Source: Pogonophryne albipinna | Lineage: Eukaryota; Chordata; Actinopteri; Perciformes; Artedidraconidae | NCBI GenBank assembly: GCA_028583405.1 | Contig: CM053247.1 | Coordinates: forward strand, 11,427,563 to 11,491,562 | Direction of reading: 5' to 3' | DNA: 64,000 nt | The notes under the pieces: model-generated | The model's database searches: none | What the model was told of the DNA's origin: nothing | The model's input: the letters and a program-made list of their open reading frames with translations, nothing else | Translations under genes and position numbers: made by a program | In this document: piece after piece, positions 1 through 12,797 of the stretch | Numbering within the stretch: the first letter of the stretch is position 1 | Layout of the letters: the number at the start of each line of letters is the position of its first letter

Positions 1-2123
1 AGCATCTTTCACACTTGAATTGCCCAAGTGCTTTATGTGCAAAAGTAAACGGATTACAGCAGCAACCACTCTGAGAACACAAACCGTCCCAAAGGCGTCA
101 CAACCCGATTCATTTTCCTGACTAAGTATTCTAATCTCAATTTTCAGTGACTGCCTTTCTGGAGCTTTCTGTATTTATCTTTTTTTGTGATAGGAAGATA
201 TGTAAGAATGCTCCAGAATTTCTTTTTAATTGGATTTGGCTAAGAGGAAAGCTAATAGCCTTTATCAATTTTTTGGGTGTTAAATCCAAAATGAGTCCTA
301 ACATTTCTTCTTGGTAAAGTGAAGTGATAGTTTGATGGCATCATATTTGTGAATTTTCTTTCCCATTTTGGAACAATGTTTAAAAAGAAAGTCTTCATTA
401 GTGAACCTTGAGTTCAGAATATTTAAAAACGGATATGTGTTCCCCAAGGTTCCTGCTCACCTTAGATACATATATGTTTAAACCTCACTCAAAAATAAAG
501 ATATATTTTAAGTGAGTTTAAAAACAAAATCAGCACCACATCGTCTTTTTTGCCCCTTTACATAATTGTCCATCCCCTTATAAAGACAGCCCAATGAGGA
601 TGTTTGTACAGCCTTCTCATCTTTATGTGCTTGTCCTCTTTTCAACCATGGTGCTGAATTGCCTAATTGCTGTTCATGCAGATGACACCAGCTGGCTCTT
701 AAGCATGCAGCACTGTCACCAATTGAAATTACCTGATGGGGTCTGTGCCTCTAGAAAGGAAAATAATTTGAAATGCTTTGACACAAAAGGTCAAAGTCAC
801 CGTCCATCAAGCAGAAAATTAGAGTTAGATTTGAATGGATGAGTGGATAAAGGGCATTTTGTCTGCCCTATTGGCCGTTGTATTAATGCACGGAAAAGCC
901 AGATCCTAACAACTGCATATATTCATATGTGAGCTTATTGCTATCATACCATCATACCTAACATAATCCCCTTTTTCCTCTTATCTTTAACATCAACACC
1001 ATGTATTGAAATTGATCAGCCCAGATGTCTCTGCATGCGTGTGTTCTTAAACTACAAATCAAAAGATCCGAGAGCTCCAAGCAATAAACCTTCTCTCTAA
1101 CATGGTAGTCATCAGTTCTGTCTACTGTCAGTTTCTAATCTAGTCTGAGAACAGACACATGCAGCTGCCTATAATTACACCATGCTTCACGGCACGCAAT
1201 ATCTGATGATGATGTCGACTTTTTGAAAGCTTCCTGTCCTCTTTCCTCCAAACAAGGATTTATATATAGAAACGGATACAGCATTGGAGGCGGGGTCCAA
1301 TTGATTCCCAATAAAGACACTCAGTGGTTCATGAAACCAAAATGGCCCTTATCTTCCACATCCATTGGACCCATTGAGAGAGATAATTGCTAATTTGACA
1401 ACTTTTAGGTCAGAATGTTCCAAATAAGGCCGTTCCAAGTTTTCGTGATGCAAAGGCCATATATAAGGAAGGCAATATAAATGTATGCATATAATTAAGT
1501 CTGTATTAACACAATAATAATGAACACTGTTTTCTGCCATTTTTCCTCCGATTAAGAAACTCTTAAGCCTAAAGTCTTCCTCCCTGCTAGGAGCTCTCTT
1601 AATGGCTAAGAAGTTTAAAGATGAATACATGTTGTATTTAGGCCCCGTCCACACGGAGACGAAACGGAGACGAAGATGAAAACGAACCTTAGTCGTTTTC
1701 AAAAAAGTCTTTCCAAAAACCACGGCACATTTATTGTGGCAACACCAAAAACAACACAAATGATGAGAGGCTGGGCGAGGGGAAAGGATCCCGGCGAGAG
1801 TCTCCCCACAGGAGTCTTGGAGAGAGTGGCGAAGGCCCCTTGACTCCTAACCCTGGGCAGCTGGGCTTAAGTAGAACCTGGGCTCCGGCCAGGTGTCCCC
1901 AGTTATGCTGATTGTCTCCTCAGCTCCACCCCCATCAACACACACGCACACCACTAACAGGCCACAGGCTCTGGGGCCATCACAGCCCCCCCCCCCCCCC
2001 CCCATAAAGTCAGGTCTCGCCAGGAGAATATGTGTATATGTGGCAGCTTCCAGGTAAAGTTAGCGTCAACCCTCACGGGGTGAAAACAGTATTTCCGGTC
2101 TCGAAGTTTTCATAATAAAACCG
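1..2123. other. npffr2 upstream intron or flank, no gene seen
   Basis: No convincing exon is visible on either strand. I looked for the preceding npffr2 exon (TM1 to TM3, ending at the DR of the DRF motif before a gt donor) and did not find it, so the upstream exons probably lie before this window. A stretch at about 1645-1680 (ggccccgtccacacggagac) resembles the terminus of a teleost DNA transposon, but no partner end was found. Confidence 0.5.
1986..2003. repeat. poly(C) tract
   Basis: Eighteen consecutive C residues. Length may be unreliable in the assembly. Confidence 0.95.
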
Positions 2124-4220
2124 GAAGTATTCCCCTCACTGTCAAATGATTACACAGCGATATCTGCATTACTCATCCACTAAAAAACATCAGTTTATCT
2201 TTGTTAATTACACAATATTGATTGGTTTAAATTGTGTACAATGCTCTTGTGTTTTTAACCTTCGATTCGGAGAAACAAATAGTTATTTCGGAGTTTAGAC
2301 ACTACAGAGTTTCCGAAGACACTACACTACCCAGAATCCCCAGCTATCGTTTGGGACTACAACATCCGCCTTGCTTTACAAACCCTGTGATTAGTCCTCA
2401 AGCTCTGTGATTGGATGTTGGAGTGGCAGTGCGACAAGGTTACGCCGAGCATCAACAGCTCTTTGAAATGGAATGGAACCACGGCAGACTTTCCAAAACT
2501 GGACTCGGAATCGGACCCCCCCCCAGAACTACACATGCTGGCTATTGTGTGTTACACAACATGTTCTATGGCACGTCTCTACTGGGAATTGTAGTTTTAT
2601 AAGACGTTTTCGCAATTTCCCACAATTAGAAGTTGCAAGTATTAAACTGTGTACACCCCTGGAGGTTTAGGGGATACCAAACACATTGGTGTTAACTAAT
2701 TTAAAACATATAATTAATAAATGGGTGAAAATTGCTTGTGCCCATAATGGGCAGCATTAATATACCCACATGACAGCTAAGGTCAGAAAAGCTTTATTTA
2801 ACAGCTGGTCTTATGTTTGTGACCCCTCCTGTTGTTCATTGATAAGCCTGAAACATGCACTTGTCAAGGTTCAGAGGCAAATTTTGCAAATATGGCAGTA
2901 GCCATCGATCATCATAAGATAAGATAAAATATACTTTATTGATCCCAAGTTGGGAAATATTTTTGTTACAGCAGCATGTACTACTTTGTTCTATTCCACT
3001 ACAATTCAGAGGTTAACCTGGTATTTTTACTCCAATACATTTATTTTTGTTACTTTGCAGATTCTGATTAATGATGTGAAATATAAACAACCCTTAAATC
3101 AGACTTTAGTTACACCTGAGTCAAATTCAGGGAAGGTGATTGTCAAGTGCCAAAATAAACTATGCAATATATTAGACGCTAAGTACTTTGTCAGACTTAA
3201 TATTTATATGTAGATACCCCCAAAGATTTTTTCTTGTTCAAAAGAAGACTTTAACTTAAAGTATTATTTAATGTTTAAATAAAGCCTTATTAGTGTGTCT
3301 GTTTTGCACATCCTCCTATTAATATCTTTGGACGTCCTGCACTAAACTGTTTTATTGTAGAGATCACTACAGTATCTTCTTGATATTTTATATTCTATAT
3401 TTCTATCATTGACCTTCTACTTTCCCCCTATTTTGTATGTAGGCTACTCTTAATATTTAAATGTTTTCATCAAATATAACATTCAACAACAAAATTCAAT
3501 AACGTGCTTTAACCACTAGGCGGTGCAGGTTAAAAAAACAGTGTTCTAGTTAATAAAACATAATATCAGCTATTGAAATTCTGATTCCATAGATGTGTCT
3601 CCCATCTCCCAAAACCCCTGACTATTCTCTCAACTCAGTATTTACATTCTTTAATTCAAAGAAAATCAGTAATATCTTTAAAAACTATAAGTCCTTTTCT
3701 ATCAGCTGTGCACCGTTATGGTGTAATAACGAGCAAACTAAAGATCATGTACATCCACTGCACACATAATCTGAAATAACAACTCATATTTCTCGCATCA
3801 AATGACATCAAAACGCATTTTAATGGCCAAACTAACTTTAAAATAGGCATTTTCCACCGAGAATAAAACGAAGTTCGGCCATGTTTTTTTTTTCTGCAGT
3901 GAGAAATTTGAAGATCACGTGACATAGACGCCAGCCATTGGAATGAATGGTGAAAAAAAACGGGGTTTGTCAAACAGAGCACATGGTGTAGTCCATACGA
4001 TAGCTGGGGATTCTGGGTAGTGTAGTGTCTTCTGCTATCCTTTACTCCGAAAAAATATTTGTTTCTCCGAATCGAAGGGGAAAAATACAAAAGCATTGCA
4101 CACAATTTAAACCAATCAATGTTGTGTAATTAACAAGGATAATCTGGTGTTTTTTAGTCGATGAGTAGTGCAGATATCACTGTAAAATCAATCGACAGTA
4201 AGGGGAATACTGACTTCCGG
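2124..4220. mobile_element. Inverted-repeat pair, probable DNA transposon remnant
   Basis: The sequence at about 2124-2350 reappears in reverse complement at about 3995-4220. Shared blocks include the ggaagt...attcccct end, the block around gattggtttaaattgtgt, and ctacccagaatccccagcta. The arms are diverged (roughly four in five bases match by eye) and separated by about 1.6 kb of unrelated AT-rich sequence. The layout fits a non-autonomous DNA transposon or two copies of one repeat in opposite orientation. No target-site duplication was identified and no transposase ORF is present. It ends about 570 bp before the npffr2 exon. Confidence 0.55.
2905..3200. repeat. Dispersed teleost repeat fragments
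   Basis: Around 2919-2960 there is a tail of the type 'tactttattgatcccaagt', common at the 3' ends of fish retroposons. The following block (about 3060-3120, around gattaatgatgtgaaatata) recurs in diverged form at about 55025-55080. I cannot assign a family. The 87-codon frame across it is not considered a gene. Confidence 0.45.
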
Positions 4221-4786
4221 GTGTACAATTCTCCGTTATCCAATGAGAATGGACGCTCACATTGCCTTTAAGGGCAGCCGACACAAACGAATGCCGTGCT
4301 TCCATGAGCGTCAAATCCCGCCGCAGATGGGAATACATTGCAATCAGTTGAAAGCTATTTGCGTCCCTTTATGACGCTGAAGGAGCCTAGGAGCGTCACA
4401 ACTGCACGCCACGGACACTGACCAAACGTCGCTCCTGGACTCTGAATATTGACAGGACTCATGAGGTTTGACTCAACCGTTGACAGTTTAACAGTGTTTC
4501 TGCATTTGTATTGTTATATGCATTGAACTATGGATATATAGTTAGTCAAGTGTTGTCTGTTTACTCAATAATAAGGAAAGGGTTGCTTCATAAAAAGGTG
4601 AATAACCACTGCTTTATACATATGACCTAGAGGTTTTGGATAACATCCCTTTGAATACTTATCATTATCAAGTAAATGTTCTTTGCTGTCACTCAACATT
4701 TGTGGAAAACATATTTTTATAAACAGGTTAAATGTCTACTTGAATTTTCCTGATCCCGTCCTTCTTTCCTTATTTTCTTTTTGCAG

Positions 4787-5639
4787 ATTCAGATGCATTG
4801 TCTACCCATTCAAGCAAAAGCTGACTATATCCACAGCCTCCTTGATAATAGTTATTATCTGGGTTCTGGCCATATCCATCATGTGTCCATCTGGGGTGAT
4901 GCTACAAGTTACCAAGGAGCACACCATTCGGGTTTTACTGGGTTATGACAACAAAACAAACCCGTTTTATTGGTGCAGAGAGAACTGGCCAAACCAGGAG
5001 ATGAGGAAGGTTTACACCACGGTTCTGTTTGCAAACATCTATCTAGCTCCACTTTCCCTCATAGTGATCATGTACGCCCGGATTGGCATCACGCTTTTCA
5101 AAACTTCAGTTCCGACAGCAGGAAAGCTGGGCCATGAAAACCGGCACACTGTTTCAAAGAAAAAGCAAAGGGTGATTAAAATGCTTCTAGTAGTTGCTTT
5201 GCTTTTCATCCTTTCCTGGTTACCTCTGTGGACCCTCATGATGTTGAGCGACTACGCCAGCCTGACTGAGCAGCAGTACAGAATCATCAACATTTACATT
5301 TACCCCTTTGCCCACTGGCTAGCCTTCTTCAACAGCAGCGTAAATCCCATCATTTATGGTTTCTTCAACGAGAATTTCCGCAGAGGATTTCAAGCTGTGT
5401 TCAAGTTCAGCCTGTGCACGGCGGACGGACAGCGGAGGAAAACCTACTCACACAGGCTGCAGGGAAACTCTGTGCTCCCAGCTAACAACGCACAGACGTC
5501 CCTGGAGCCTATTTCTCTCAACAGTCTAGATAAGAACACTTCCAGGCGACTCAATCATGTCACTGAACAGGACTTGGTAATGGAGGACCTGGAGAAGGCT
5601 TCTTGCAGCAGCGGGGGGGTAACTGCAGTTTCCATTTGA
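4787..5639 (+). CDS. npffr2: Neuropeptide FF receptor 2-like GPCR, last coding exon
   Basis: Rhodopsin-class GPCR for RFamide peptides (neuropeptide FF/AF), acting at the plasma membrane through G proteins. The exon starts after a pyrimidine-rich tract and acceptor ...ttttgcag at 4786. The first base completes an Arg codon, so the upstream intron is phase 2, cutting the DRF motif at the end of TM3. About 283 codons follow: ICL2 (FRCIVYPFK), TM4 ([13 protein letters not shown]), ECL2 with the disulfide Cys (FYWCRENWP), TM5 ([19 protein letters not shown]), a short basic ICL3, TM6 with the toggle motif SWLPLW, TM7 with NSSVNPIIY, helix 8 (NENFRRGF), and a roughly 100-residue tail containing LVMEDLEKA, like the mammalian NPFFR2 end. 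The tga at 5637-5639 ends it. The reading frame is intact. TM1-TM3 exons lie outside the window. NPFFR1-type is less likely given the tail and the adamts3 neighbour. Confidence 0.9.
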
Positions 5640-8600
5640 TAAAATGTTATCAAAGGTGTTCAAATCAAATGTCTGAAAATTGCCTGCATCATTGAAACAT
5701 TATTCATCCAAAACCGCTTAGTAGTAGTTTGTCCAAGGCAATGAAGATACTTATCCTTGAAATGACATATAAAGCATTCATTTATTATTTGGTTGGTCTT
5801 GAAGCGGGCTACCTGCGATAAATGTGTGTCCAAAACAGATGCCTAAATAACCAATCAAAAAAAATAGAACACTAATTTTGTTGAACACAGTTCCTTATCA
5901 CCTGGAAGCCACATGTTGCACATATTGTGCCATGTTAAAAATGGACGCAGGTTGTGCTGCATGTTGGAATTGTTATTTTCAAAAAGGGGGAAAATCTTGT
6001 TGGATAGTGCGTCCTTTTTCAATTTGGATTGGTAATAAGTGACATGCAAAACAAAAAACCTGTATACATGTATAAAAATCAATCAAACGTGTACAGTATG
6101 TACTATGATGTATGCAGAGCAGATTTCAAAAGTCAAGTCACTTCAACACAAATAATTCAACGTTTTTATAAGATGCACAGTGGATGAATTCATCATGTAT
6201 TCACTGTTACTGATCATGAAAACCTGAGTGGTACTGTGGTCTGTAAACCTGCTTTTCAAGCTTTTGAACAAGGCTTAGAAATCAAGGGCTAAAACATGAA
6301 CTCAAGCAGTTGAACACGGTGACAGAAGTTGAAGTAACAATCTTTCGAGTAGACGTGACAGCACAATTACTTTTTTCAAAACCGTATTTATACTTCGGCG
6401 AACAAAACTTTACAGAGGGAGGATGAACTCAAGCAAGCGATCACGGCTTTACAGTAAATTTGTGAGATCGTTTTCAGACTTAATGTCAATGAGCCCTTGT
6501 TTATGTAATTCAGACTAAAACAGGGCATACCATACACTAATACTTAATTAGTGTAAAGCTTTTCACGCTCCTGGAATTGCTAAACTGCAAATATATTATC
6601 GACTTTTACATTTTACATGGCTATTTTGTATACATTTGCAACAGTCTGATTAAGTCTGCTTTGCCAGCTGCTGCTCTCTTCTAGCCTGTGGTTTTAATCA
6701 TTTGTCTTTTCAGTCTTTCTGAAAAATGTCCCTGTGTTTCCTATCCGTATTATGGGATACAAATGGCATCTGGTTAGTAAATGTGAACATCTTGCCATTT
6801 TAACCAGGATTGCTCATTAGCATTTACCAACTGCAGGCTGCAGCTTTGACAGCATGCCGTTGGCTAACACTCATTATACTGAGAACAAGTAATCATACGT
6901 TCATATAATTACTGTAATGTTGGACACCTCTGTCAGTGGCAATGTTGTTTCTCAAAATCCCACCCACATATCTCAGAAACCAATGAGAAAGATAATGTCT
7001 TTGAATTATGTTTTTCTTTCAATTAACTTAATTTCACTGAAGGGGTTTTTCCTTTGATAACAACATTTGTAATTTAAGTGATTTCTTTGAGTTTACTCAT
7101 CTCATCCACCATGTTTCTGTTGATTGTGTTTTTAGACGGGTAAAACAGCCATCAATATTTGGTACGATAGTCTTTTTTGAATCACTGAGAAAGGAAGGTT
7201 TACAGGGTTTGGAGATAATCCAGCAGATATCATTTCAAACCAATAGCACACAAAATGGAAATGTATATTCTGACAGAAACTGTGAATTGTCACACCATTT
7301 AACAATGGAGATTGTTGTTAATATACAAAACATATAATATAAATTCCTAATTCTGACTATGTGAGCCATCTGTTTCAATTTCAATTTGTATTCTGAAATC
7401 TGCTCTGTAAACATGTACATTGGTTTTTATGATGCTGAATATAGTATTGATTATTCATGAATATCTCATGAGCCTCTTATGAATGTGCCATGTAAATCTC
7501 AGATTAAGTGTTTTGCTGTTATTTTATTTTGTATCTCTCTATGTCTTTTACAGTAAATGGGAAAAACGGTGGGCCTGCATTGGCCCCAAAATATGTATCG
7601 TCTGCTATAAGTATATGTTACTAAGTCTAAAGCTGAAATTACAAGTGATATCTGTCTGTGTGAACTGGCTATAGTATTCTTGCTGGGTAGTGTACTGAAC
7701 GACCTTTGTCTCCAGGCTGTTTTACATTATTTACATTTCTACAGTTGTTGGCGTCAGTAAAATGTTCTCAAAAAGGGGCCCATTTTGAAAAATTGTGCAG
7801 GAAAGACATAACAATTGTAAAGTAAAACCAACCTTAAGGGACATGGTAAACTCCGGTGGTCATTGGATGCCCTTAGCTCTTCAATCTGTACGATGGAAGT
7901 GTAGTAGTGATCCTGCCCTGTTCATAAGAACCTTAACAGCTCGGTTCGATCAACCTCTCTCAGCTTGTTGTAGCAACACCTTGTATGAGAAAACGAAAAA
8001 AATATCTGCACTAAAGGTTAATTCAAGGACACATAATATTGATTGTTCAGAGTGAGGCCGTGTTTAGCCAAACAGCTAAGAAAAAGCTAAGGACAAAGGG
8101 GAGTTTTAGTGGAAACCTGCTTTATGAGGAGGAAATAGTCTGAGAGTAAAAACTCAGACAACAAAGACACACTGATTGTGGTGGAGACTGGGCACTTTAA
8201 AATACATTTTGTCTGATTCTCCTAATTTAGGAGTTTTCATAACTGCAAATTGTGCAACTACCAACCGAGTCGCAAATCAGTGCTTAATCAGAGAGAAGTT
8301 CCCAAAAGCATTGACATTAGCAGTGTGATAATGATGCCAGCAAGTTCTTAAATTATTTTCTACTGTAAAATCGAATAGCTCTTTTGTGACAATGTGCTAG
8401 ACAATATATCTTTTTTACAGGTCGATAAAATAATTCAATTTGAAGGTTGTAATGCAGAGTTGAAACTAAGACCCTTCACATCTATTTTCTCAGGCTTTCA
8501 GCCAAATGTCTTCAGTATCTGGCTGCGCTCCATTTAAAATGTCCACTGGAAATGTGTCACAAGTGGAGCATCTGTTATTAAGCCACGTTTTCTAGACACC

Positions 8601-9329
8601 TTCATTTTGTACCACAGTTATATAGCGGCTCATTTAGGTGCGTAAATGCTGTACTTAGTCATGAGTCATCACAAGCTTTAGTAGTTTCCATATTTTTCAG
8701 TCATTACTTATTTTATATTTCAAAACAGCCAATTGCAAAGCTGCTGACATTAACTTGTAGTTGTTTAAATGTTGTTGATTATAAAGTTATCATTTGTTTT
8801 CTAAGTGCAGTTCAGCAGCTTTGTATTGATTGCAGAGCAACATGGTATTTATGAGACGCCATCAATGTTTAATCTCGCTGTACTATCTGACGACAGAGAT
8901 CATTGGCTGGTAGTCTGCTTGTGTGAGGCGTGAAAGGCGGGTACAAGTGATGCCTTAGCCAGCATTTAAAAATATATTTGACACTTGTCATTAGCAGAAA
9001 CCTTCAATCTTGACAAGTTGTCCACTAAGATAATCATCCCGTTCATTGAACAGCAATAGGAAACCTGGGGAAAGCTTTTTACCACTTTATGGATGCAAGT
9101 TATGAATTGTTAGACTAATTTAGTCTCAATCAATGTTAATTTGTGAAGAATAAAACAATAGGACTTGCCATGTTCATCTATGACGTAAATAAATTGTTTT
9201 AATTGGCAGAAAAAAGGAGACCGTATATTTAATTAATGTAATTCCCACATCAGGTATAATGCGGCTGATTACAACTAGGAGGATTAGATTCATTTACTCT
9301 AATTAAAGTTGACAATTAAAATCGTGCCC
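5640..9329. other. npffr2 3' flank, no gene seen
   Basis: The proximal part should contain the npffr2 3' UTR, but no AATAAA hexamer was found within the first 2 kb, so its end is not called. The remainder is AT-rich sequence with only short unsupported frames on both strands. Confidence 0.5.
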
Positions 9330-9456
9330 TCATTGGTCATGTGTGTGTTGGAGGAGGGGCTCTGTAAGGAAGTGGCAGAATTTTTTTCGGCTGTGAATTT
9401 TCAAATTCTAGCACACTCGAGCTGGTTTCTCCAAAATGACCTACTCCACCTTTTAG
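9330..9456. mobile_element. Diverged end of a TTAA-type element
   Basis: The block containing gtgttggaggaggggctctg and, after it, ctcgagctggtttctccaaa...ctactccacctttta is the degenerate reverse complement of the left end of the elements at 53476 and 55584. Only this one end is recognisable. It is an old, truncated copy of that family. Confidence 0.65.
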
Positions 9457-9764
9457 TCAACCAAAACAAGATGGACAGGGTAAAGTTGACGATACATTAT
9501 AAAAGACAAAAAAGGCTGATTAAAATAATAGCTGACGAAATGAACACAAATCTCAATGCTTTCAAAAGAAATCCCACAGGGATCAGGAAACAAACTGCCA
9601 TTTATTCAGGGAACCTCTTATGGCACCAGACATGGCTGCTAAGAGTTTCCTAACACCAGCCAGCCTCCGTACTGAACTCACACCCATGTTCTTCATGCTC
9701 ATAACTCATTCTGCCGTGGTCTGTTACTGTCTTCAGCAGTCAGACCTCCAGTGAGAGCCCAGTT

Positions 9765-9840
9765 GAAAGGTTTCATGCCTCCCTTTTGGGTATGGCTTTG
9801 ATCACAAAGCCATACCCAAAAGGGAGGCATGAAACCTTTC
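9765..9840. repeat. Perfect 36-bp hairpin with 4-nt loop
   Basis: 9765-9800 is the exact reverse complement of 9805-9840, with loop atca at 9801-9804. The arm begins gaaaggtttcatgcctccct. No mismatches were seen. It could be a genuine recent palindrome made by template switching or an assembly artefact. Confidence 0.95.
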
Positions 9841-9846
9841 GGTCAC

Positions 9847-9886
9847 CATTGCATGTGTTAACGCTAATGCGTTAACACATGCAATG
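9847..9886. repeat. Perfect 18-bp hairpin with 4-nt loop
   Basis: 9847-9864 (cattgcatgtgttaacgc) pairs exactly with 9869-9886, with loop taat. It starts six bases after the preceding 36-bp hairpin. Confidence 0.95.
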
Positions 9887-12519
9887 GGGACCCTGATCTG
9901 ATCCTCCTTTTGAACAGCCGGTTCACATACACCGCTGCTCACCTGGGGCAGAGTGCTATTATTTATTATACATTCTGACTTCCTCTGATATTCTGCCGTA
10001 CCGACCATCTGGAAACCTGGTTCATAAATCCAGATTTTAATTAGATGCCATTTTTGGCTACTAAAGAGTGCATTTGTGTGTGTTAATTGTACGCTTCAAC
10101 GGATTGTGGGCGAAATGCCATGGTAAAGTGTAATTGCATTTCATTTAATTTTTCAGAATCTATTCAATGTGATTTAGCTTCTTGAAATTTAATTAAGATT
10201 TAGAATTACCAGCTCAGAAGTTGTATCACTAACCATACATCCATCCTCATTCACAAGCCTCAGTCACAGCTTAAAAACAACAGGAAGCCATGTTAGTTTG
10301 TTCCCATTTTAGCTCACAGTTCCCAAAATATACCTTTTATAATAATGTTGGTTATGATCGGGAATCATTGCCAACACTACTGTATCCCCGAGTTTTGGTA
10401 CAGATGTTTTAACTAAATAAGCAGGAACTGCTCCATGCAGTTAACTTTGCCTATATATATATATAAAGTCTTACGTTTCATATTTACAGTAAATCATGAA
10501 AATATACCGGAAATAACTACTCATTGTATTGAAATTAGCTTTCCACTTTCTACACAAACGCCAACTTCGAACACCTGATCAAAAAAAGAAAAAATGTCAT
10601 AAAAATGAAAGAAAAAAAAAATGTTGTATTTGTTTTCTAACAGCCGTTATGTGTTTGTGGCTTTTAAGCAGCAACCTTCATTCATTCCTGTCAAATAATT
10701 CAGAGGTAGGCTATTTACAATACTTTTGAACACCTCCAGACTCTTGATGGAGTTCAAAGCATTGCTTATTGGGAATCATTCTGGCACAAACAAGATGTTG
10801 AGTGAATGTAATGAATTTGTACTTTTTGGTGCCTGTGGTAAAAAAACAAAACTTCTCTCTGCTTCAAAGTATGGACTTATTATTGTGATCTTCTTTTGGG
10901 GGGATCTAGAGCCTCTTGGTACCTTTGTATAGTCTGCATGTAAATATCTTGTGTACTAGCACATGAGTTTCTTTGTGTGTCTGCACCTACATGTTCTCAA
11001 AATAATGTTAGAAAAACAATGTTAACGATGTATTTGTTAGGACACAATTGCTGATAGCTGTTTTTACAGGAAGTGATAAAGAAGATTTGTATAGAAAGGA
11101 AGTAAGTGGTGTCCCATTAATATAATTGTGAAGGGCTATTCATCACATTATAAATAACTTCTGTGATTGTCAGGACAAAATATAATTGCAATTGTCAAGG
11201 TTCTGAATATCAAATTACTATTTTTTTGTACATAATCTAACGTAATTAATCTATATAAAGAGATTGAGGATTTAATGAATAGAAGATTTAACTGATGCGC
11301 CTCTGGTAAAAAGAAACTCCTACGATGAAATCCAATTGCAAACAGAATTTGCTCCAAATCTCTTCCACACTGGGAACAAATTGGCAATGTGACAACATTT
11401 ACATAAATGGATAATAAATATTATATTTGCCAGACAGTAATGAAGGCGGGTATGCCTGAGGCATTAAAGTGAATGTGGAATGAGTAAAACAAATGTTATT
11501 CCCTGATTACATTCCTGTAGGTTAATGTTATGCACCGAGCAAGCTAACTGCTTGACAACATGCCTTAATGTTGTTAGATACTGGAGAGACTATTTATCAT
11601 GAAGCAGATGTTTAAAGGCTCATCATAGACCTGAACACTACACAACGATTTCTTATTGCATTACTGCTGTCACAACTAATACTATTAGTCTTGACAATCG
11701 TGACGTTAACAATATAGTGTCTGAGAAAGAGGCTCCATTCAAAGGAATGAGGGCTGTTTTTTCCATACAGGTCTCACATAGGTGTGAACTTTGCCTTACA
11801 GTGTTGCTAACTTAAACCTCATATGTCAAGAAAAACTAACTTCAGCGACAAAGAAAGAGCATTTGAGTTCAAGAGGTTAACACATTTGCGATGATTTGCA
11901 GAGGGTGCGTGCATTAAGTAAGCAACGCATATTTAGTTGTTCTGATTCATATGAAAACAACATACAGGGTGGAGATGAAGAACATTCACTCCACCAGGCC
12001 TGGTATGTCCATGTGTCAGAATAGCTCAGTTTATTATCACTCTTACAAAATAGCCAGAGACCAAAGAAAAAAAACTGATAACACCAGTGGCTTATCTGTG
12101 ATCCAGTATCATGAAACGACTTCAAATGACACAACTATCGATAATGAGAATGTACTGTTATGGTAACAACTTTTGTGAATCAGGCGACACCTAATTAACA
12201 TTTCAGTAATCTAATATGTATAATTCAACAGGCATCCGACAAAAGCTGAAGCATCAAAAGAAAAATATATTCAGAATAAGGTCAATACTCTGATTATCAT
12301 GTAAATGTCAGTGTTTAATTTACCCGAGTCATTTGCCAACCAGATTAGAATAAAACAAGAGTCATTCAAGCTAAATCCTCTTCAACACCCAGCAGGGACA
12401 AAACTATGGAAATCTGGGATTTAGTAATACCAAATATATAAAGCCATTTGTATGGTAACCAGCTTTACATTCAAATTCCTCTTCTTAAAATGATCTTTTG
12501 ACCATTTACAAAACTCAAT
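9887..12519. other. Intergenic, no gene seen
   Basis: AT-rich sequence with a short (ta)n run near 10452-10464 and no ORF with recognisable domains. No RNA gene was recognised. Confidence 0.5.
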
Positions 12520-12797
12520 TTGAGGATTCATTTAAAACTCTTTTATTGACTTTTAAAGCCCTCAATGGCCTGGCCCCGCCCTGCCTCTCTGAGCTGTTAC
12601 ACGCCCACTCGCACTCTCAGGTCAGCTGATCAGTTGCTCCTGAGGGTGCCAAAAACAAAGTGAAAGCTCAGAGGGGACCGTGCTTTCTCTGCTGCCGCCC
12701 CTAAACTGTGGAACTGTATTTTATGTATATCTCTGTACAGCACTTTGGTCTGGAGGTTGTAAAGTGCTTTATAAATAAAGTTGTATTGGATTGGAAA
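12520..12797 (+). mobile_element. L2-type LINE 3' end, 5'-truncated
   Basis: The + strand translates in pieces to the familiar end of L2-clade reverse transcriptase ORFs (FKALNGLAPPCLSELL at about 12555-12600). Frame breaks and a short 3' UTR follow, with cagcactttg...aaagtgctttataaataaag and then ttgtattgg-type terminal repeats at about 12770-12790. The coding part is disrupted and most of the element is missing, so this is a dead copy. Confidence 0.75.

Noticed and set aside
594..842. 82-codon frame with a signal-peptide-like start upstream of npffr2
   Set aside because: No similarity to the expected receptor exons, no splice context, and composition like the surrounding sequence.
9802..10008. 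68-codon - strand frame over the hairpins
   Set aside because: Created by the palindromes; no domain.
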